Below, in pieces: positions 36,739-48,618 of a stretch of DNA of 64,000 nt (positions are counted from its first letter, which is position 1; every line of letters begins with the position of its first letter). Under the pieces are notes generated by a model, which saw only the letters and a list, made by a program, of their open reading frames with translations, had not been told where the DNA came from and did not search any database. Made by a program: the position numbers and the translations under genes. Origin of the DNA: Astragalus membranaceus (lineage: Eukaryota; Streptophyta; Magnoliopsida; Fabales; Fabaceae); the NCBI GenBank assembly GCA_039519185.1, contig CM076854.1, positions 12,559,192 through 12,623,191 on the forward strand, in the 5' to 3' direction.

Positions 36739-37983
36739 TGATCAGCGGTCGTACGCGGGTCAAAATATTTGAAAAGGATTAAGAATGTAGTACAAGGTGA
36801 GAAACCTTGGTCGTCTCACAAGGATCTCTAATACTAAGATTACCAGAATCAGGAACAAAATTAACAATAAAATAGGGGGGGTTTGTTTATGAAGAAAACG
36901 ATTTGTGTTTGAGGTGTTTAACAATCTTAAAGTGACAATCGATTCACCGGTTTCCGGCTACGCGTCTCGGATTTATCATTGGTTCCAAATATTCGTGCAA
37001 GACTCGTTCAAGGTTTCAGTTCTTGATTGATAATAAACTAATCAAGCAAGCGTCAATTAGTTTATACGAATTTGCACCGTTTTAAAGCAAGGGTCAAAAC
37101 AACGTGTTCAATCAATCATGATGGTGAACAAGCGCCACTAAACACAATCAATATCATAACTGAATTCAATCAATCATCTATCAATTCCTACTCGAATTAA
37201 ATAAAACAAGCGATTAAATAACCCGAATAGTTAAGAGTTGTGAAAAACAGATTCACATATAAACAAGCGTCATATATAAACGATTCGCGTATTGCAAATA
37301 AGCGTAATCTGGGTAATTAAGCATCACACAAAGACGAAAATTTGCAAACAAAGAATTCAAATGTGGAATTGATAGAGAAGAAAGAACTGAAAACTAAAAA
37401 CGAAATAAACGAATTAACATTAGACACCGAACCTCAAAATCCGCAGACGACAGCCTTTCACCGATGAATCAACTTAGGAATTTAGGCTTCCATGGAGGCT
37501 AGAGCACAAAAGTTTTGTAAAGAATATGATAATGCGTAAGATAGATAAAACGGCTGCTGACCAGCCAAATCTATAAGACTAAAACGAAATACCTAATCAC
37601 TAAATGGGCTATTGGATAAAAGCCCTTTAACAAATTAATATTCGGTCCAAAACCCGTTTTACACAGTACTGCTTCGGTAATTCGCAGTTTTCACCTTCAA
37701 TACTTCAGAACTGGGTTTCGAGCTCAACAGAAGAATTGTAGCTCTGTTCCTTAGCTTTCCAACGCATGCTCGTACGCCTCAATCGGATAACCACAGACAA
37801 AGTTATGACCTTCAGAGTAGATAGGGGTCAATATGCAATAAAACAAGAATTAATCGTGAAATTACTATATTGCTCAAATAAGACCCAAAATCTAGAAACG
37901 CGCTAAGACTTAAATATTAGACACAACACAATCAAAAATACCAAGTGCAAAGCTATAAAGAGTGCATTAAAATGCACTGATCA
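36739..37983 (-). repeat. Athila-type element 3' LTR
   Basis: 1245 bp, nearly identical to 42485-43731. The inner edge is marked by the polypurine tract at 37984-38000. Confidence 0.95.
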
Positions 37984-39470
37984 AATTCCCCCACACTTAA
38001 GCTTTTGCACTCCGGGCAAAACACACAAAACAAGACACGAAAACAATGCATGAGTTTCCAATGAACCCAAAGAATGCAAAGTCATAAGAGAAATACTTTT
38101 CCTAGGCTTCAAGGAGAACGACAATCAAAGACTGCACTTAATTACAATCAAGGCAAACAAGATGATAGAGCACTAGAGAGTGAATCATAAGTGATGAGTC
38201 CTCACAGGATATGTATAAGTAATGTTCTCAATCACTCAAGTGTCTAGGCTTGTGTTTACTCTCATATATATATAATAAGCACATCAATGAAAGTTAGCAC
38301 TACCATATGCTTGACAAGCTTCTGACATCCACACTTAAGAACACATGCACATAAGATCAAAAGGTCTTTATAAGGGTTGTAATGGGGCCAAGGTCAAGGT
38401 GGGATAATCCTAAGGGGGAACTAAACTAAAAAGAATCAAAGAGGATAAAGAAGCAGTGAAAATCAATTGTAAAGTGAGCATGAGAGGGTCCAACTTCAAC
38501 AAAGTATGATGAATTTCTCTATTTTGATATACTTCTCCACATAACTCTCTCTACACACTTTCATTCTTCTTGAAACAAAAATTAAAAGAAATACACACAC
38601 TTTTTTTTTTCATTCTTTTTTTTTTCTTCTCTTTTTTTTCTTTTTGGGGAATATTTTTCTATACAAATGTACTTGCCAAACTTTCTATTGAGAACCCAAG
38701 AACAAACCCAAGTGAGAACCACAATTGCACAATTTGGACACCCCCACACTTATGGATTTAACAATTCTCAATTCAAAGCTCCTTCACCCTTTAAGATTGG
38801 GTAATAACATTGTTTTTCACTTTTGGGCTTATAATGAGCTATAAAACAAAGAATGGGATAAAAGGCTCAAAGGGGCTTACACAAAGGGATAAATTCAGGG
38901 TAGGCTTATTTGGCTAGTAGCTAAAAAACAGAATTGCCTAGATCATTTGAAACATGCATGTGAACAAGTGTTTCAACAAGAATCGAGTCAAGTTCTAGAG
39001 TAACTAACAAACATGAGTGAGTCACACACAATAAATGAGAGAATGGAAAAATGTTGTCCATCCATTAAAAGGCTCAATTCTCACCAGGGACACTGACTAT
39101 CACAAATGATGCAAAATCTAGTGCTCATATCCAACTTATTATACCAAGAGGAACAAGAAATCAATCAAGTCATGTCAAAACACCTATGGTCCTAGAATAG
39201 CAAAATCACTCACAACGTATGCAAACTAAGAACTCATGGAAAAACATGCAAAAATAACAATTTTTTGTTTTTTTTTTGTTTTGAAGGAAAACGGAAAAGC
39301 AAGCCAAAAATTAAAAGAAAAAGGCAAACTACTAAGCTACTAAAAGACACCCCCCCACACTTAAATCATACATTGTCCTCAATGAAAACAACAAGCATAA
39401 AATAAGAGTTAGGAGGAGGGACTCCCTGGTCAATTTGTAGTGTAGGTGGGATGTTTCAATGAGAGTTCTC
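37984..39470 (-). other. Athila-type element 3' internal spacer
   Basis: Non-coding, downstream of the ORF on the - strand. It is AT-rich with pyrimidine runs near 38600 and 39265. Athila elements often carry an env-like ORF here; none is visible. Confidence 0.6.
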
Positions 39471-42014
39471 TTATGGTTGCACTTCAGTTGCGGAACTCTC
39501 ATAGAATAACTTGAGACGCTTTCCATCGACTTTGAAAACTTTGTTTGTCGCCTCACTTTTTATTTCTACTACACCATGAGGAAAAATGTTAGTAATAACA
39601 AAAGGACCAATCCACTTGGATCGATGTTTCCCAGCCATAATTTTCAGGCGGGGTCTGAACCATAAAACTCTATGCCCAATGGAGAACTCCTTTTTGTAAA
39701 TCATCTTATCATGCTTAGCTTTCCACACTTTCTTGGCAGGAATGCCCGTCATGGTTAAACCAATGTCGCTCCTATGTTTCCTTAGGATTGGCAGCTTCTT
39801 TTCCTGTTCAGATTTAAGCCCTGTTATATTAGTCTCATGAAGCTTCCCACTCCCCTCTGAATATACAAAATTAAAATTTTTAGGGGGTGGTTCAAGCTCT
39901 AAAACAAGGGGCTGCTCAATGGCAGTAGCTACATCTACAATGTCAGCTATAGGAGGTGTGTCAACCTGCAAAGTATCAACCAAACCATTAAGCAATTCAA
40001 TTTTACAAAGGGAAAGCTCTTCCATGGGGTGTTTCTTATCATTAAAGATGTTGAATTTTTCAGTGGTATCACCGAATTCCATGGAAAGAGTCCCTGCATG
40101 TACATCAATTTTAGTTTTGGCAGTCCTCAAGAATGGTCTGCCTAAAATGATAGGCGACCTGTTGGACTTAGTTTCTTCCTCCATGTCTAGAATGTAAAAA
40201 TCTGCAGGAAAGATCAAATTATTAACTTTAACAAGAACATCCTCAACCAGTCCAGCAGGTCGAGCATTGCTTCTATTTGCTAGCTGGATGGTAACACCTG
40301 TTTCCTGCAAAGGTCCAAGAGCAAGAGAGTTAAAAATAGATGTGGGCATTACATTGATTGAAGCTCCTAGATCTAACATGGCATCATCAAAATGACTGTT
40401 GCCGATGGTGCATGGAATGGAGAAAGTTCCTGGATCCTTGCACTTCTGGGGCATGGGCAACATGAGGGCAGAAACATTATACCCCACATTGACTTTTTCA
40501 ATTCCTTTCAGTCTTCTCTTTCTCTTGTATGTGCACAACTCCTTCAGAAATCTGGCATATTTTGGAATCTGCTTAATTGCCTCAAGAAGGGGAATGTTGA
40601 CTTCCACCTTCCTAAAGGTATCTAAAATCTCATTGTCCCTATCTGCCTCATCTTGTTTTTTAGTAATAGATGCTCTTTGAGGGAATGGGAGTGGTGGTAT
40701 GTATTCCTCATCATCATCTGGCTCAAGTGCCTTTCTATTTTTCAAAATAGCAGTTTCAAGCACCTTTGGAGTGTCAACAGCCTTCCCAGATCTCAATGTG
40801 ATAGCACTAACATTGGGGTTTGATGCATTCGGATTAACCACTGCTTGAGCAGGCAGTTCGTCTGCCCCCTGGGCTTGCATCTGATTAATTGCAGTAGCCA
40901 TCTGCCCAATTTGTGTCTGTAAATTCTGAATTGAGGAATCTGTTCTCTGTTGGAACTGGAGATTCTGGGCAGCCATCTGCTTAACTAGATCCTCTAATGA
41001 AGGTTCAGGCCTAGCAGCAGCTTGTGATGGATTAATTTGCTGTCTGGGCTGTTGTTGTTGTGCAGTTGGATTTCCCCATCTAAGGTTTGGATGATTCCTC
41101 CAGCTTGGGTGGTACCTGTTAGAAGACAAATCAACATTGGCTTGAGGGTTAAATATATTAGCTGCATATGCTTGAGGGGTATCAGCATTAGAATCCTCTT
41201 GAGGTGTAGGACAAGAATCTGTGGGGTGCTCTGTAGAGGTACAAATACCACAAACCCTGGCTGTCCGACCTGTTGCCAACTTTTTTACCAAAACTGTAAG
41301 TTCATCTAACCTGTTTTCTAAGCTCTTATGATTAGTAGCATGTATCTCATTTACTCCCCTTGTTAGAACTGCAGAATTGCTTCTGGTTGTGAATTGTTGG
41401 GAGTTAATGGACATATTATCTATTAAAGCTCTTGCATCTGTTGGGGTCTTGTCTACAAGGGCTCCTCCACTAGCAGCATCCATAATATTTCTGTCCATGG
41501 GCAATAAACCCTCGTAGAAATACTGGATGAGTAGTTGCTCAGAGATTTGATGATGAGGGCAGCTAGCACACAATTTCTTGAATCTCTCCCAGTATTCATG
41601 TAAAGACTCAGTGGAGTTTTGCTGGATACCACATATCTCTTTTCTAATTGAAGCAGCTCTGGATGCAGGAAAGAACTTCTCTAGAAACAACTTCTTCAAG
41701 TCATTCCAATTTTCAACAGAACTTGGCTGGAGGTGATACAACCAATCCTTGGCTGCATCTTGGAGTGAGAAAGGGAAGGCCCTCAGTTTAATGTGCTCCT
41801 CTGGAATTCCTTGTGGTTTCATGGTTGAGCACACAATGTGGAACTCCTTTAGATGTTTGTGAGGATCCTCACCTGCAAGACCATTAAACTTTGGCAACAA
41901 GTGTATTAAACCAGACTTCAATTCAAAAGGAACAGCAACATCAGGATAATTAATACATAGAGCATTGTCAGTAACATCAGGTGCAGCAAGTTCCCTGAGA
42001 GTTCTACCAGCCAT
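39471..42014 (-). CDS. Gag-protease polyprotein with integrase C-terminal tail (847 aa, intact)
   Basis: One uninterrupted frame from the ATG at 42014. Residues about 85-180 form a retrotransposon-gag domain (WLYHLQPSSVENWNDLKKLF, FFPASRAASIRKEI, LHEYWERFKKLC). CGICTSTEHPTDSC near 260 is the zinc-knuckle-like motif of Athila Gag. DLGASINVMP near 548 is the aspartic protease centre, and ILGRPFLRT follows near 620. At about residue 753 the sequence passes from the region just before RT (EQEKKLPILRKHRSDIG) straight to the integrase C-terminus (HRVLWFRPRLKIMAGKHRSK, WIGPFVITN). RT, RNase H and the integrase core are thus deleted in frame. It could make particles and protease but needs enzymes in trans. 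Confidence 0.9.
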   Translation of the reverse strand: MAGRTLRELAAPDVTDNALCINYPDVAVPFELKSGLIHLLPKFNGLAGEDPHKHLKEFHIVCSTMKPQGIPEEHIKLRAFPFSLQDAAKDWLYHLQPSSVENWNDLKKLFLEKFFPASRAASIRKEICGIQQNSTESLHEYWERFKKLCASCPHHQISEQLLIQYFYEGLLPMDRNIMDAASGGALVDKTPTDARALIDNMSINSQQFTTRSNSAVLTRGVNEIHATNHKSLENRLDELTVLVKKLATGRTARVCGICTSTEHPTDSCPTPQEDSNADTPQAYAANIFNPQANVDLSSNRYHPSWRNHPNLRWGNPTAQQQQPRQQINPSQAAARPEPSLEDLVKQMAAQNLQFQQRTDSSIQNLQTQIGQMATAINQMQAQGADELPAQAVVNPNASNPNVSAITLRSGKAVDTPKVLETAILKNRKALEPDDDEEYIPPLPFPQRASITKKQDEADRDNEILDTFRKVEVNIPLLEAIKQIPKYARFLKELCTYKRKRRLKGIEKVNVGYNVSALMLPMPQKCKDPGTFSIPCTIGNSHFDDAMLDLGASINVMPTSIFNSLALGPLQETGVTIQLANRSNARPAGLVEDVLVKVNNLIFPADFYILDMEEETKSNRSPIILGRPFLRTAKTKIDVHAGTLSMEFGDTTEKFNIFNDKKHPMEELSLCKIELLNGLVDTLQVDTPPIADIVDVATAIEQPLVLELEPPPKNFNFVYSEGSGKLHETNITGLKSEQEKKLPILRKHRSDIGLTMTGIPAKKVWKAKHDKMIYKKEFSIGHRVLWFRPRLKIMAGKHRSKWIGPFVITNIFPHGVVEIKSEATNKVFKVDGKRLKLFYESSATEVQP

Positions 42015-42463
42015 GTTATAATCAACAAAATCAGAATCAAAGAAGTTATGACTAAAATTAAGGAAAAAAAATCAAAAATGAATCAAAACTAATCTAAAAA
42101 ATATAAAAACACCACTAAAAATCTAATAAAATCAAAACAAGATCATTCAAATTTTTTTGGATTTTTTTGAGATTATAAAATATTCGAATAATTAATTAAA
42201 AATAGAAAACGAATGAATTTAGGATTTTTCGGCCTAGGCTCCCTTTTAGGGAGTCCTACTCCTTGATTTGTTTCGGATTTTCTGACCAATTTTCGGAGCA
42301 ATCTGACCAGATCACCTGAAAATCGTTTTTTTTTTTACCTAAAAAACCAGAATTCAGCAGAATGCCTACGACCTGTAACAAAACCTGAAAACTCAACAAA
42401 GACACAAACTAAAATGTTAGTACTGTTAGTGGGATCCTGAAGTTGGCAATCCCTAATTAGAGA

Positions 42464-42481
42464 TCCCCGGCAACGGCGCCA
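42464..42481 (-). other. Primer-binding site, Asp-tRNA type (Athila-type element)
   Basis: TGGCGCCGTTGCCGGGGA on the - strand, just inside the 5' LTR edge at 42485. Athila and Tat elements commonly use this site. Confidence 0.9.
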
Positions 42482-42484
42482 ATT

Positions 42485-43731
42485 TGATCAGCGGTCGTAC
42501 GCGGGTCAAAATATTTGAAAAGGATTAAGAATGTAGTACAAGGTGAGAAACCTTGGTCGTCTCACAAGGATCTCTAATACTAAGATTACCAGAATCAGGA
42601 ACAAAATTAACAATAAAATAGGGGGGGTTTGTTTATGAAGAAAACGATTTGTGTTTGAGGTGTTTAACAATCTTAAAGTGACAATCGATTCACCGGTTTC
42701 CGGCTACGCGTCTCGGATTTATCATTGGTTCCAAATATTCGTGCAAGACTCGTTCAAGGTTTCAGTTCTTGATTGATAATAAACTAATCAAGCAAGCGTC
42801 AATTAGTTTATACGAATTCGCACCGTTTTAAAGCAAGCGTCAAAACAACGTGTTCAATCAATCATGATGGTGAACAAGCGCCACTAAACACAATCAATAT
42901 CATAACTGAATTCAATCAATCATCTATCAATTCCTACTCGAATTAAATAAAACAAGCGATTAAATAACCCGAATAGTTAAGAGTTGCGAAAAACAGATTC
43001 ACATATAAACAAGCGTCATATATAAACGATTCGCGTATTGCAAATAAGCGTAATCTGGGTAATTAAGCATCACACAAAGACGAAAATTTGCAAACAAAGA
43101 ATTCAAATGTGGAATTGATAGAGAAGAAAGAACTGAAAACTAAAAACGAAATAAACGAATTAACATTAGACACCGAACCTCAAAATCCGCAGACGACAGC
43201 CTTTCACCGATGAATCAACTTAGGAATTTAGGCTTCCATGGAGGCTAGAGCACAAAAGTTTTGTAAAGTATATGATAATGCGTAAGATAGATAAAATGGC
43301 TGCTGACCAGCCAAATCTATAAGACTAAAACGAAATACCTAATCACTAAATGGGCTATTGGATAAAAGCCCGTTAACAAATTAATATTCGGTCCAAAACC
43401 CGTTTTACACAGTACTGCTTCGGTAATTCGCAGTTTTCACCTTCAATACTTCAGAACTGGGTTTCGAGCTCAACAGAAGAATTGTAGCTCTGTTCCTTAG
43501 CTTTCCAACGCATGCTCGTACGCCTCAATCGGATAACCACAGACAAAATTATGACCTTCAGAGTAGATAGGGGTCAATATGCAATAAAACAAGAATTAAT
43601 CGTGAAATTACTATATTGCTCAAATAAGACCCAAAATCTAGAAACGCGCTAAGACTTAAATATTAGACACAGAACACAATCAAAAATACCAAGTGCAAAG
43701 CTATAAAGAGTGCATTAAAATGCACTGATCA
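42485..43731 (-). repeat. Athila-type element 5' LTR
   Basis: 1247 bp, the partner of 36739-37983. The conserved ends and the CTCAA duplication define its limits exactly. Confidence 0.95.
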
Positions 43732-44050
43732 CTCAACAACAATATTTTTCTCAGTTTCATGTATTTTTTTGAATAACCCTTGTAAGAAAGGTGGTGGTGG
43801 TGGCAACGATGACGCATAAGATTCCCATTCCTACTTGGAGAAAACAAATACATTTTTGTATATCACTTTTATGCAACATGGTGGTGGTTGCAATAATTCC
43901 TCAAAGTATTCCCATTCCTCCCTAGAGAATGTAAATACATGCTTATTCATAGTAACAAGATAAAAAACATTTAAAGAAGAGAATAAGAAAATAAAATAAA
44001 AGAAAAATTTCAGTCTAACCGGTACCAAAAAGTTGACTAATATCCCTAAC

Positions 44051-44068
44051 TCCCCGACAACGGCGCCA
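44051..44068 (-). other. Primer-binding site of element B, Asp-tRNA type
   Basis: TGGCGCCGTTGTCGGGGA on the - strand, six bases inside the B 5' LTR edge at 44075. It differs by one base from the site of the Athila-type element. Confidence 0.88.
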
Positions 44069-45387
44069 AAAACTTGATAGGCCGCAAGTATACGGTTCTA
44101 TCGCGTAGTAAAAATATCGATCCATAGGGAGTTAAATGTGATTACCAATCTAGTTTCTAGTGATGATTAGCTGAAATGGAATGATTTAGTAAAAATTGGT
44201 TTGATTTAAATTGGAATAAGAAAAGTGCCCCAGGATTATGGTCAAATCACAATGACGGAAAATAACCCTTTAACTACCCCCTATCTTATTATTAAGTTTG
44301 TTTTTAAGGACAAGACATTCTTTTGGTGTAATTCAAGTTACCTTTCGGAATACAAGAATGTGTCTCGAAACAATGATCAAGCCTATTCTCATGGTTGATC
44401 ATTGCCGAAACCCATTAAGCACCGCCTTATTGTCCCAAGGTTATCACCGATATTCTCATGCTTCGATTGACCTTGTCTAATTTCATTTGTTCCAATGTCA
44501 AGCTTCACATTTCGGTCCTTCACTTGACATTTGAGTTATACAATTTGCTTGACGAAATTAGGTTAAAACCCAAACTCAAATAAAATAGGTTTTAGTCTTG
44601 GAGTTATTTATGGACCCATCATTGGATTGTTTCCCATAATCCCAAGACTAAAGATGTAACGCCCAAATATTTAATTAAATTATTTAGTTAAATATTTAGG
44701 TATCCCTTTATTCATTTATTTATTTCAGTTGGTGTAATTGTATTAGCATTTGACTAAGAGGTGTATAATTGCATATTAGGAGATGGTGTTAGTGATCGGG
44801 CTTAAGCTGGAAGAAAGCCCGTGATCCAAAAGCCCACTAGCTAGGCGCATAGGTGAAGCGCCTAGGCTAGGGTTTTGCTCATTTGCGAATTTGTGTGAGA
44901 AAAAGAGAGAGAGGAGTCGCGAATAGAGAGAGGAGAGGAGAAGGGGTTCGGCGCACATCCAAGGAAGAAGAAGAGGAGGATTTCGCGAGTTCAAGGAGAA
45001 GAAGGAAGCTGTGTTGCTGAGGTTCTTGTTGGTGACTTGATCAAGAGGATTAGTTCTCTCCTACTATAGGTAAGGGTGGGGTTCTTCCTTATAATAGGGT
45101 TTTATGATGGGGTTATGTGGGAATAGGTCCTATGATGCCTAGGGTTTGATTTTGATGTTGATTTGATGATAGTGATATCATGATTATGTTAATTGAAATA
45201 TTGGCTTGTTGGTGATTGTTGTAACTCTAGAAAAATTGGTGTTCATTGTTGTTATCACGAATTGCATGCTAAGTGTTTGAATAAATGTTGTTTGGTGTTG
45301 TGATTGACAATTCATGATAATTGACATTGTGGTTTAAGAATTGGTGAACTAAATTGGTGAAATTCTGAAATTTTGGGTCCCTAGGGC

Positions 45388-45830
45388 GCCATGGGCGCCA
45401 AATGTTGTTGCTGTTCCTGTGGCAGAAAACGGCGCCCTGTGCCTGGGCGCCATGTTTGGTCGTGTTGCGTCGGTGCCTGTGCTGCAGGAAACGGCACCCT
45501 TTGCCTGGGCGCCACATCCTGTGTGTTGCGTTTTTTCTGCTGTGTTGCTGTTTTAGGCGCCCTGTGCCTGGGCGCCGTGTCTGGTGCGTGTTCCTGTCTG
45601 TGTTGCGTTTTGTGCTGCTGCTGTCTGGGCGCCAAGGGCGCCAATTCCTGTGCCATGTTGCGTTTCTGTTGTGTTCCCTGCTGTCTGGGCGCCAAGGGTG
45701 CCAAGGGCGCCAATTCCTGTAGTGTTGCTTGCTGGGCGCCTCCCTGGGCGCCAAGGGCGCCAGTTTCTGTTGTTGGTCAGTTTCCTGCATGTTGCCTGCT
45801 AGGTGCCCTGCTCCTGGGCGCCATTTTCAC
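45388..45830. repeat. GGCGCC-palindrome array in solo LTR D
   Basis: The hexamer palindrome GGCGCC recurs about a dozen times, mostly inside 'cctgggcgccaagggcgcca' phrases separated by 'tgtgttgcgttt'-like spacers. Long frames here in several phases are by-products of the GC-rich repeat. Confidence 0.85.
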
Positions 45831-46119
45831 GATGTCTCTCAGTTTTTCCCCTGTTTTGTTTTCGACATATCTTTTGACTCGGGAGTCCGATTGAGACGTT
45901 TCAAAATGTTTTGGAAAGCTTATTCAGAGGCCTAGCTGAATATTCTAATTTGAGGCAAAGTGATCTATTTTCTGGAAATTGTTAGCCGTTGGCTTAGCCG
46001 TTAAAAGTTGCTGTTTTAAAAAGAAAATTGTCGTCGTCCCAAATATTTTGGAAAATTGTCGTTGTCTCCGGTGTTGGGAAAAATCATCGCGTCTCAAATG
46101 TTTTGGAAATTGTTGTCCT

Positions 46120-46545
46120 CTTGGTGTCTTGGTGCTGTTTGAGCTAGGTGTGAAGGCTCAAGTATTGTTGTGTTTTGAGCTGGGTGTGAAGGCCCAAACC
46201 TTGGTGTTGTCGGGGCTAGGTGTAAAGGCTCCAAATCTTGGTGTTCCGTTGTTTCGGGTAGTTGGTGTTCCAGTGTCGTGGGGCTAGGTGTGAAAGCCCA
46301 ATTTTGGTGATATTCGGTGATTGATTTTTGGTGTGTCACATTGTGACTAATTTATGATGATTGTCTGTGTGCATTCATGGTGTCGCATACAGCATACGCA
46401 TTTATTTTGGTGAAGGCCTTTGGTCTTGGAGCTGGGTGTGAAAGCTCAATTTTTCTAAAACTAGTGAGCCGGGTGTGAAAGCTCAATTTTTCTACATTGG
46501 TGAGCCGGGTGTGAAAGCTCTCAATTTTTGGTGACGCCTCTATTT
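46120..46545. repeat. Minisatellite 'gagctgggtgtgaaggctcaa' in solo LTR D
   Basis: Seven or so imperfect copies of a unit with core 'gggtgtgaaagctcaa', spaced 35-60 bp apart. Confidence 0.8.
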
Positions 46546-47682
46546 ACAGTTGGTGTGGGTTGCATTCATGCATTGTCATGACATTGGTGACTGATTGTGA
46601 TGTTTATAATTTGACGTGTGTTTATAATTCGATGTGTGTAGTGGAGTGGTAGGTATAGTTGTCATATTCTAGCATATTTCCTATCATTTACGCTATTATA
46701 TTGAAGATATCTCACCCATTCTATTTGAAGGTTACCCTATGCGCTAACGTGTAGGTGATTGCGAGTGAAGGCTTAGCTACCTTCGCTAGTCTGAGTCGGT
46801 GTCCTTTGCTTTGATATGTAACACTCAAGGGGGGATAAACGCTAGACTTTGGCTGTTGCATTTTATTTGTTTGGAGTCCATTCAGGACGTTATGTTTTAT
46901 GTTTTGGAACTTATTTCAATTCCGCTGCGTGGTGATGTATTTTTGACAAAGTGTTATATATCGTATGAGACGTTTTGGTTATCGATGAATGTGTGACATC
47001 TCTTTTCAAAGTATGGAATAATAAAATTTTTGTAACTCTGATTTAATTAAATAATTACCGGGTAGAAAAGGGGTGTTACAGAAGAAGTCTACTCACTCCT
47101 GATCATAGTAGACAAAGGGGTAGAAGAGAATGACATAATTTAAATGGCAGAATGTAAATAACAAGAAATAAAAGAAAGCTTATAAAAGACTGAAATATAA
47201 AAGAGCAATAGAATAAAAACCTTAAGAGAAAAACTTGCGAGAACTTAGATTAAACTTTGGAATGAAACTACAATGGTCCAGGCTCCCTACGAAGCTACAT
47301 TGAGGCCCTTTTTATAGTCTAGGATCAGTAGACAAAGCACTAAATTTGAATTACAATCCATAAAGATGAGAATGGGAAGAGTTTGTAACATCGGCACTAA
47401 ATTCGAATTACAATCCATAAAGACGAAAATGGGAAGAGTTTGTAACATCTTTTGAATTCATGGATGTTTTTTCCACTTTTATATTACTTGATTCTTTTCC
47501 CCATCCTATTGTCTTTTGATCCTTGCTCTTTAAACATCAAATTTCCTCATTTGCTCCATAATTAACCCTGAGAATAAAAACTAACAATAGGTAGTAAAAT
47601 AGTTCTAAAATAGAATCAAAACATCAAATAAATTACTTAAAATAAATACTAAAAACACACTAAAATATGACTTATCACAGCA

Positions 47683-48477
47683 CTGTATGGGCTTTTTGTC
47701 AGTAGATTCCTTCTTTCCTTTGGAACCACTAGACCCTCCTGCCTTGGAGGATTCAGATCCCTTGCCTTTGCCTTTGTTCGGGTTCCAGTTACCCTTCTTT
47801 TTCCCTTTGGACCAATTAGGTTTGGAGGCTTTGGTTTGGAAAGCTGTTTCCTTTTCCTTCACCTGTCCCTCCATTTCATCAAGGTTAATTTCCTTGGCCT
47901 CTAGTGTGCTTTGTAGCTGCTCAACTGTCATAGTTGAGAGGTCCTTAGTATCTTGGATTGAATTTACAACAAAGCCAAATATTGGTGATAGGGATCTAAC
48001 AATCTTTTCAAAGATTTGTTGGTTTGTGAGTTGTTCCCCATTTAATGCCATTGCATTTGTGATGGCCCTTAGCCTAGCCACATATTCTGTAATTCTTTCT
48101 TTGTCTGTCATCTTTGTACTCTCATACTTCATCCTTAATGCATTCAACTTGAGCTTCTTAACTTGTGCATCTCCCACAAAGCTAGTCTTTAGAATCTCCC
48201 ATGCCTCCTTTGAGGTTCTTGCATTTCTAATTTTGTCAAAATTACATTCATCACATCCTTGATGAATTAGGTATTTCCCTTTGCAATCTTTCCTTCTATT
48301 CTCTACATAACTGGTTCTTACAACCTCTGTAGGTTCTTCAGGCAACTCTTCATAGCCATCTTTGACAATTTCAAGCAAGTCTTGGAAGCCAAATATTGCT
48401 TCCATCTCAATACACCATCTATCATAGTTCTTGTTTGTAAGTTTTGGTATGTTTGCAGGTAGACTATTGGCTGCCAT
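47683..48477 (-). pseudogene. Element C gag, 5' part
   Basis: On the - strand it starts at the ATG at 48477 (MAANSLPANIPKLTNKNYDR). It has the copia gag (UBN2-type) pattern with YLIHQGCDECNFDKI, AWEILKTSFVGDAQVKKLKL and ITEYVARLRAITNAMALNGE, then a Lys/Gly-rich linker ending KKPIQC. Element B enters at the next codon, and the knuckle continues at 34274. The part here has no stop of its own; the 12 or so residues read into B are artefacts. Confidence 0.88.
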
Positions 48478-48618
48478 TCTTGGCTCTTGAAAAACTTTTT
48501 CTCTTACTGTTTTTCACCTTCTATAGTCTGTCACTTTGACTGCACCTTTAAAAAAAAACACCCACTGCACACTTACACGGAATTTTTTCAGAATCTTGAT
48601 CCCCAAGAACGCAACTAA

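Larger units (their letters stand above)
36739..43731 (-). mobile_element. Athila-type Gag-PR element with deleted pol (TR-GAG-like)
   Basis: LTRs at 36739-37983 and 42485-43731 start TGATCAGCGGTCGTACGC and end ATGCACTGATCA. The flanks are CTCAA at 36734-36738 and 43732-43736. The primer-binding site (42464-42481) reads TGGCGCCGTTGCCGGGGA on the - strand, of Asp-tRNA type; the polypurine tract 'gtgtggggg' (- strand) adjoins the left LTR. By eye the LTRs differ at about seven bases plus one 2-bp indel in 1245, so the insertion is recent, roughly 0.2 million years if a rate of 1.3e-8 per site per year holds. It sits in the internal region of B. Confidence 0.95.
44655..47080. mobile_element. Solo LTR D (2.4 kb)
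   Basis: It begins TGTAACGCCC and ends GGGTGTTACA, inverted ends like those of element A. The flanks are aaaga (44650-44654) and gaaga (47081-47085), a 5-bp duplication with one mismatch. The unoccupied site is preserved in the other B LTR near 34851. There is no internal region or coding frame, so it is best read as the product of LTR-LTR recombination of a Ty3-type element. Confidence 0.88.
34280..47677 (-). mobile_element. Non-coding LTR retrotransposon B (LARD-like), holding two later insertions
   Basis: The LTRs start TGATAGGCCGCAAGTATACG and end ATATGACTTATCA. The flanks are CAGCA at 34275-34279 and 47678-47682, a perfect 5-bp duplication. The primer-binding site (44051-44068) is of Asp-tRNA type, as in Athila/Tat elements, and a polypurine tract (read on the - strand) follows the left LTR at 35447. 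Without the later insertions B is about 4 kb with about 1.6 kb of internal DNA and no coding frame, so it must have moved with proteins from another element. Confidence 0.9.
44075..47677 (-). repeat. Element B 5' LTR, split by solo LTR D
   Basis: Parts 44075-44654 and 47086-47677 together align with the other B LTR. The interruption is solo LTR D with its duplicated target. Confidence 0.92.

Noticed and set aside
45391..45830. CRISPR-like array
   Set aside because: The spacing and repeat length are irregular, the repeat is a hexamer palindrome, and the setting is a plant LTR.
45269..45894. Overlapping 100-170 codon frames on both strands
   Set aside because: They come from the GGCGCC-rich repeat array, are open in several phases at once, and show no domain.
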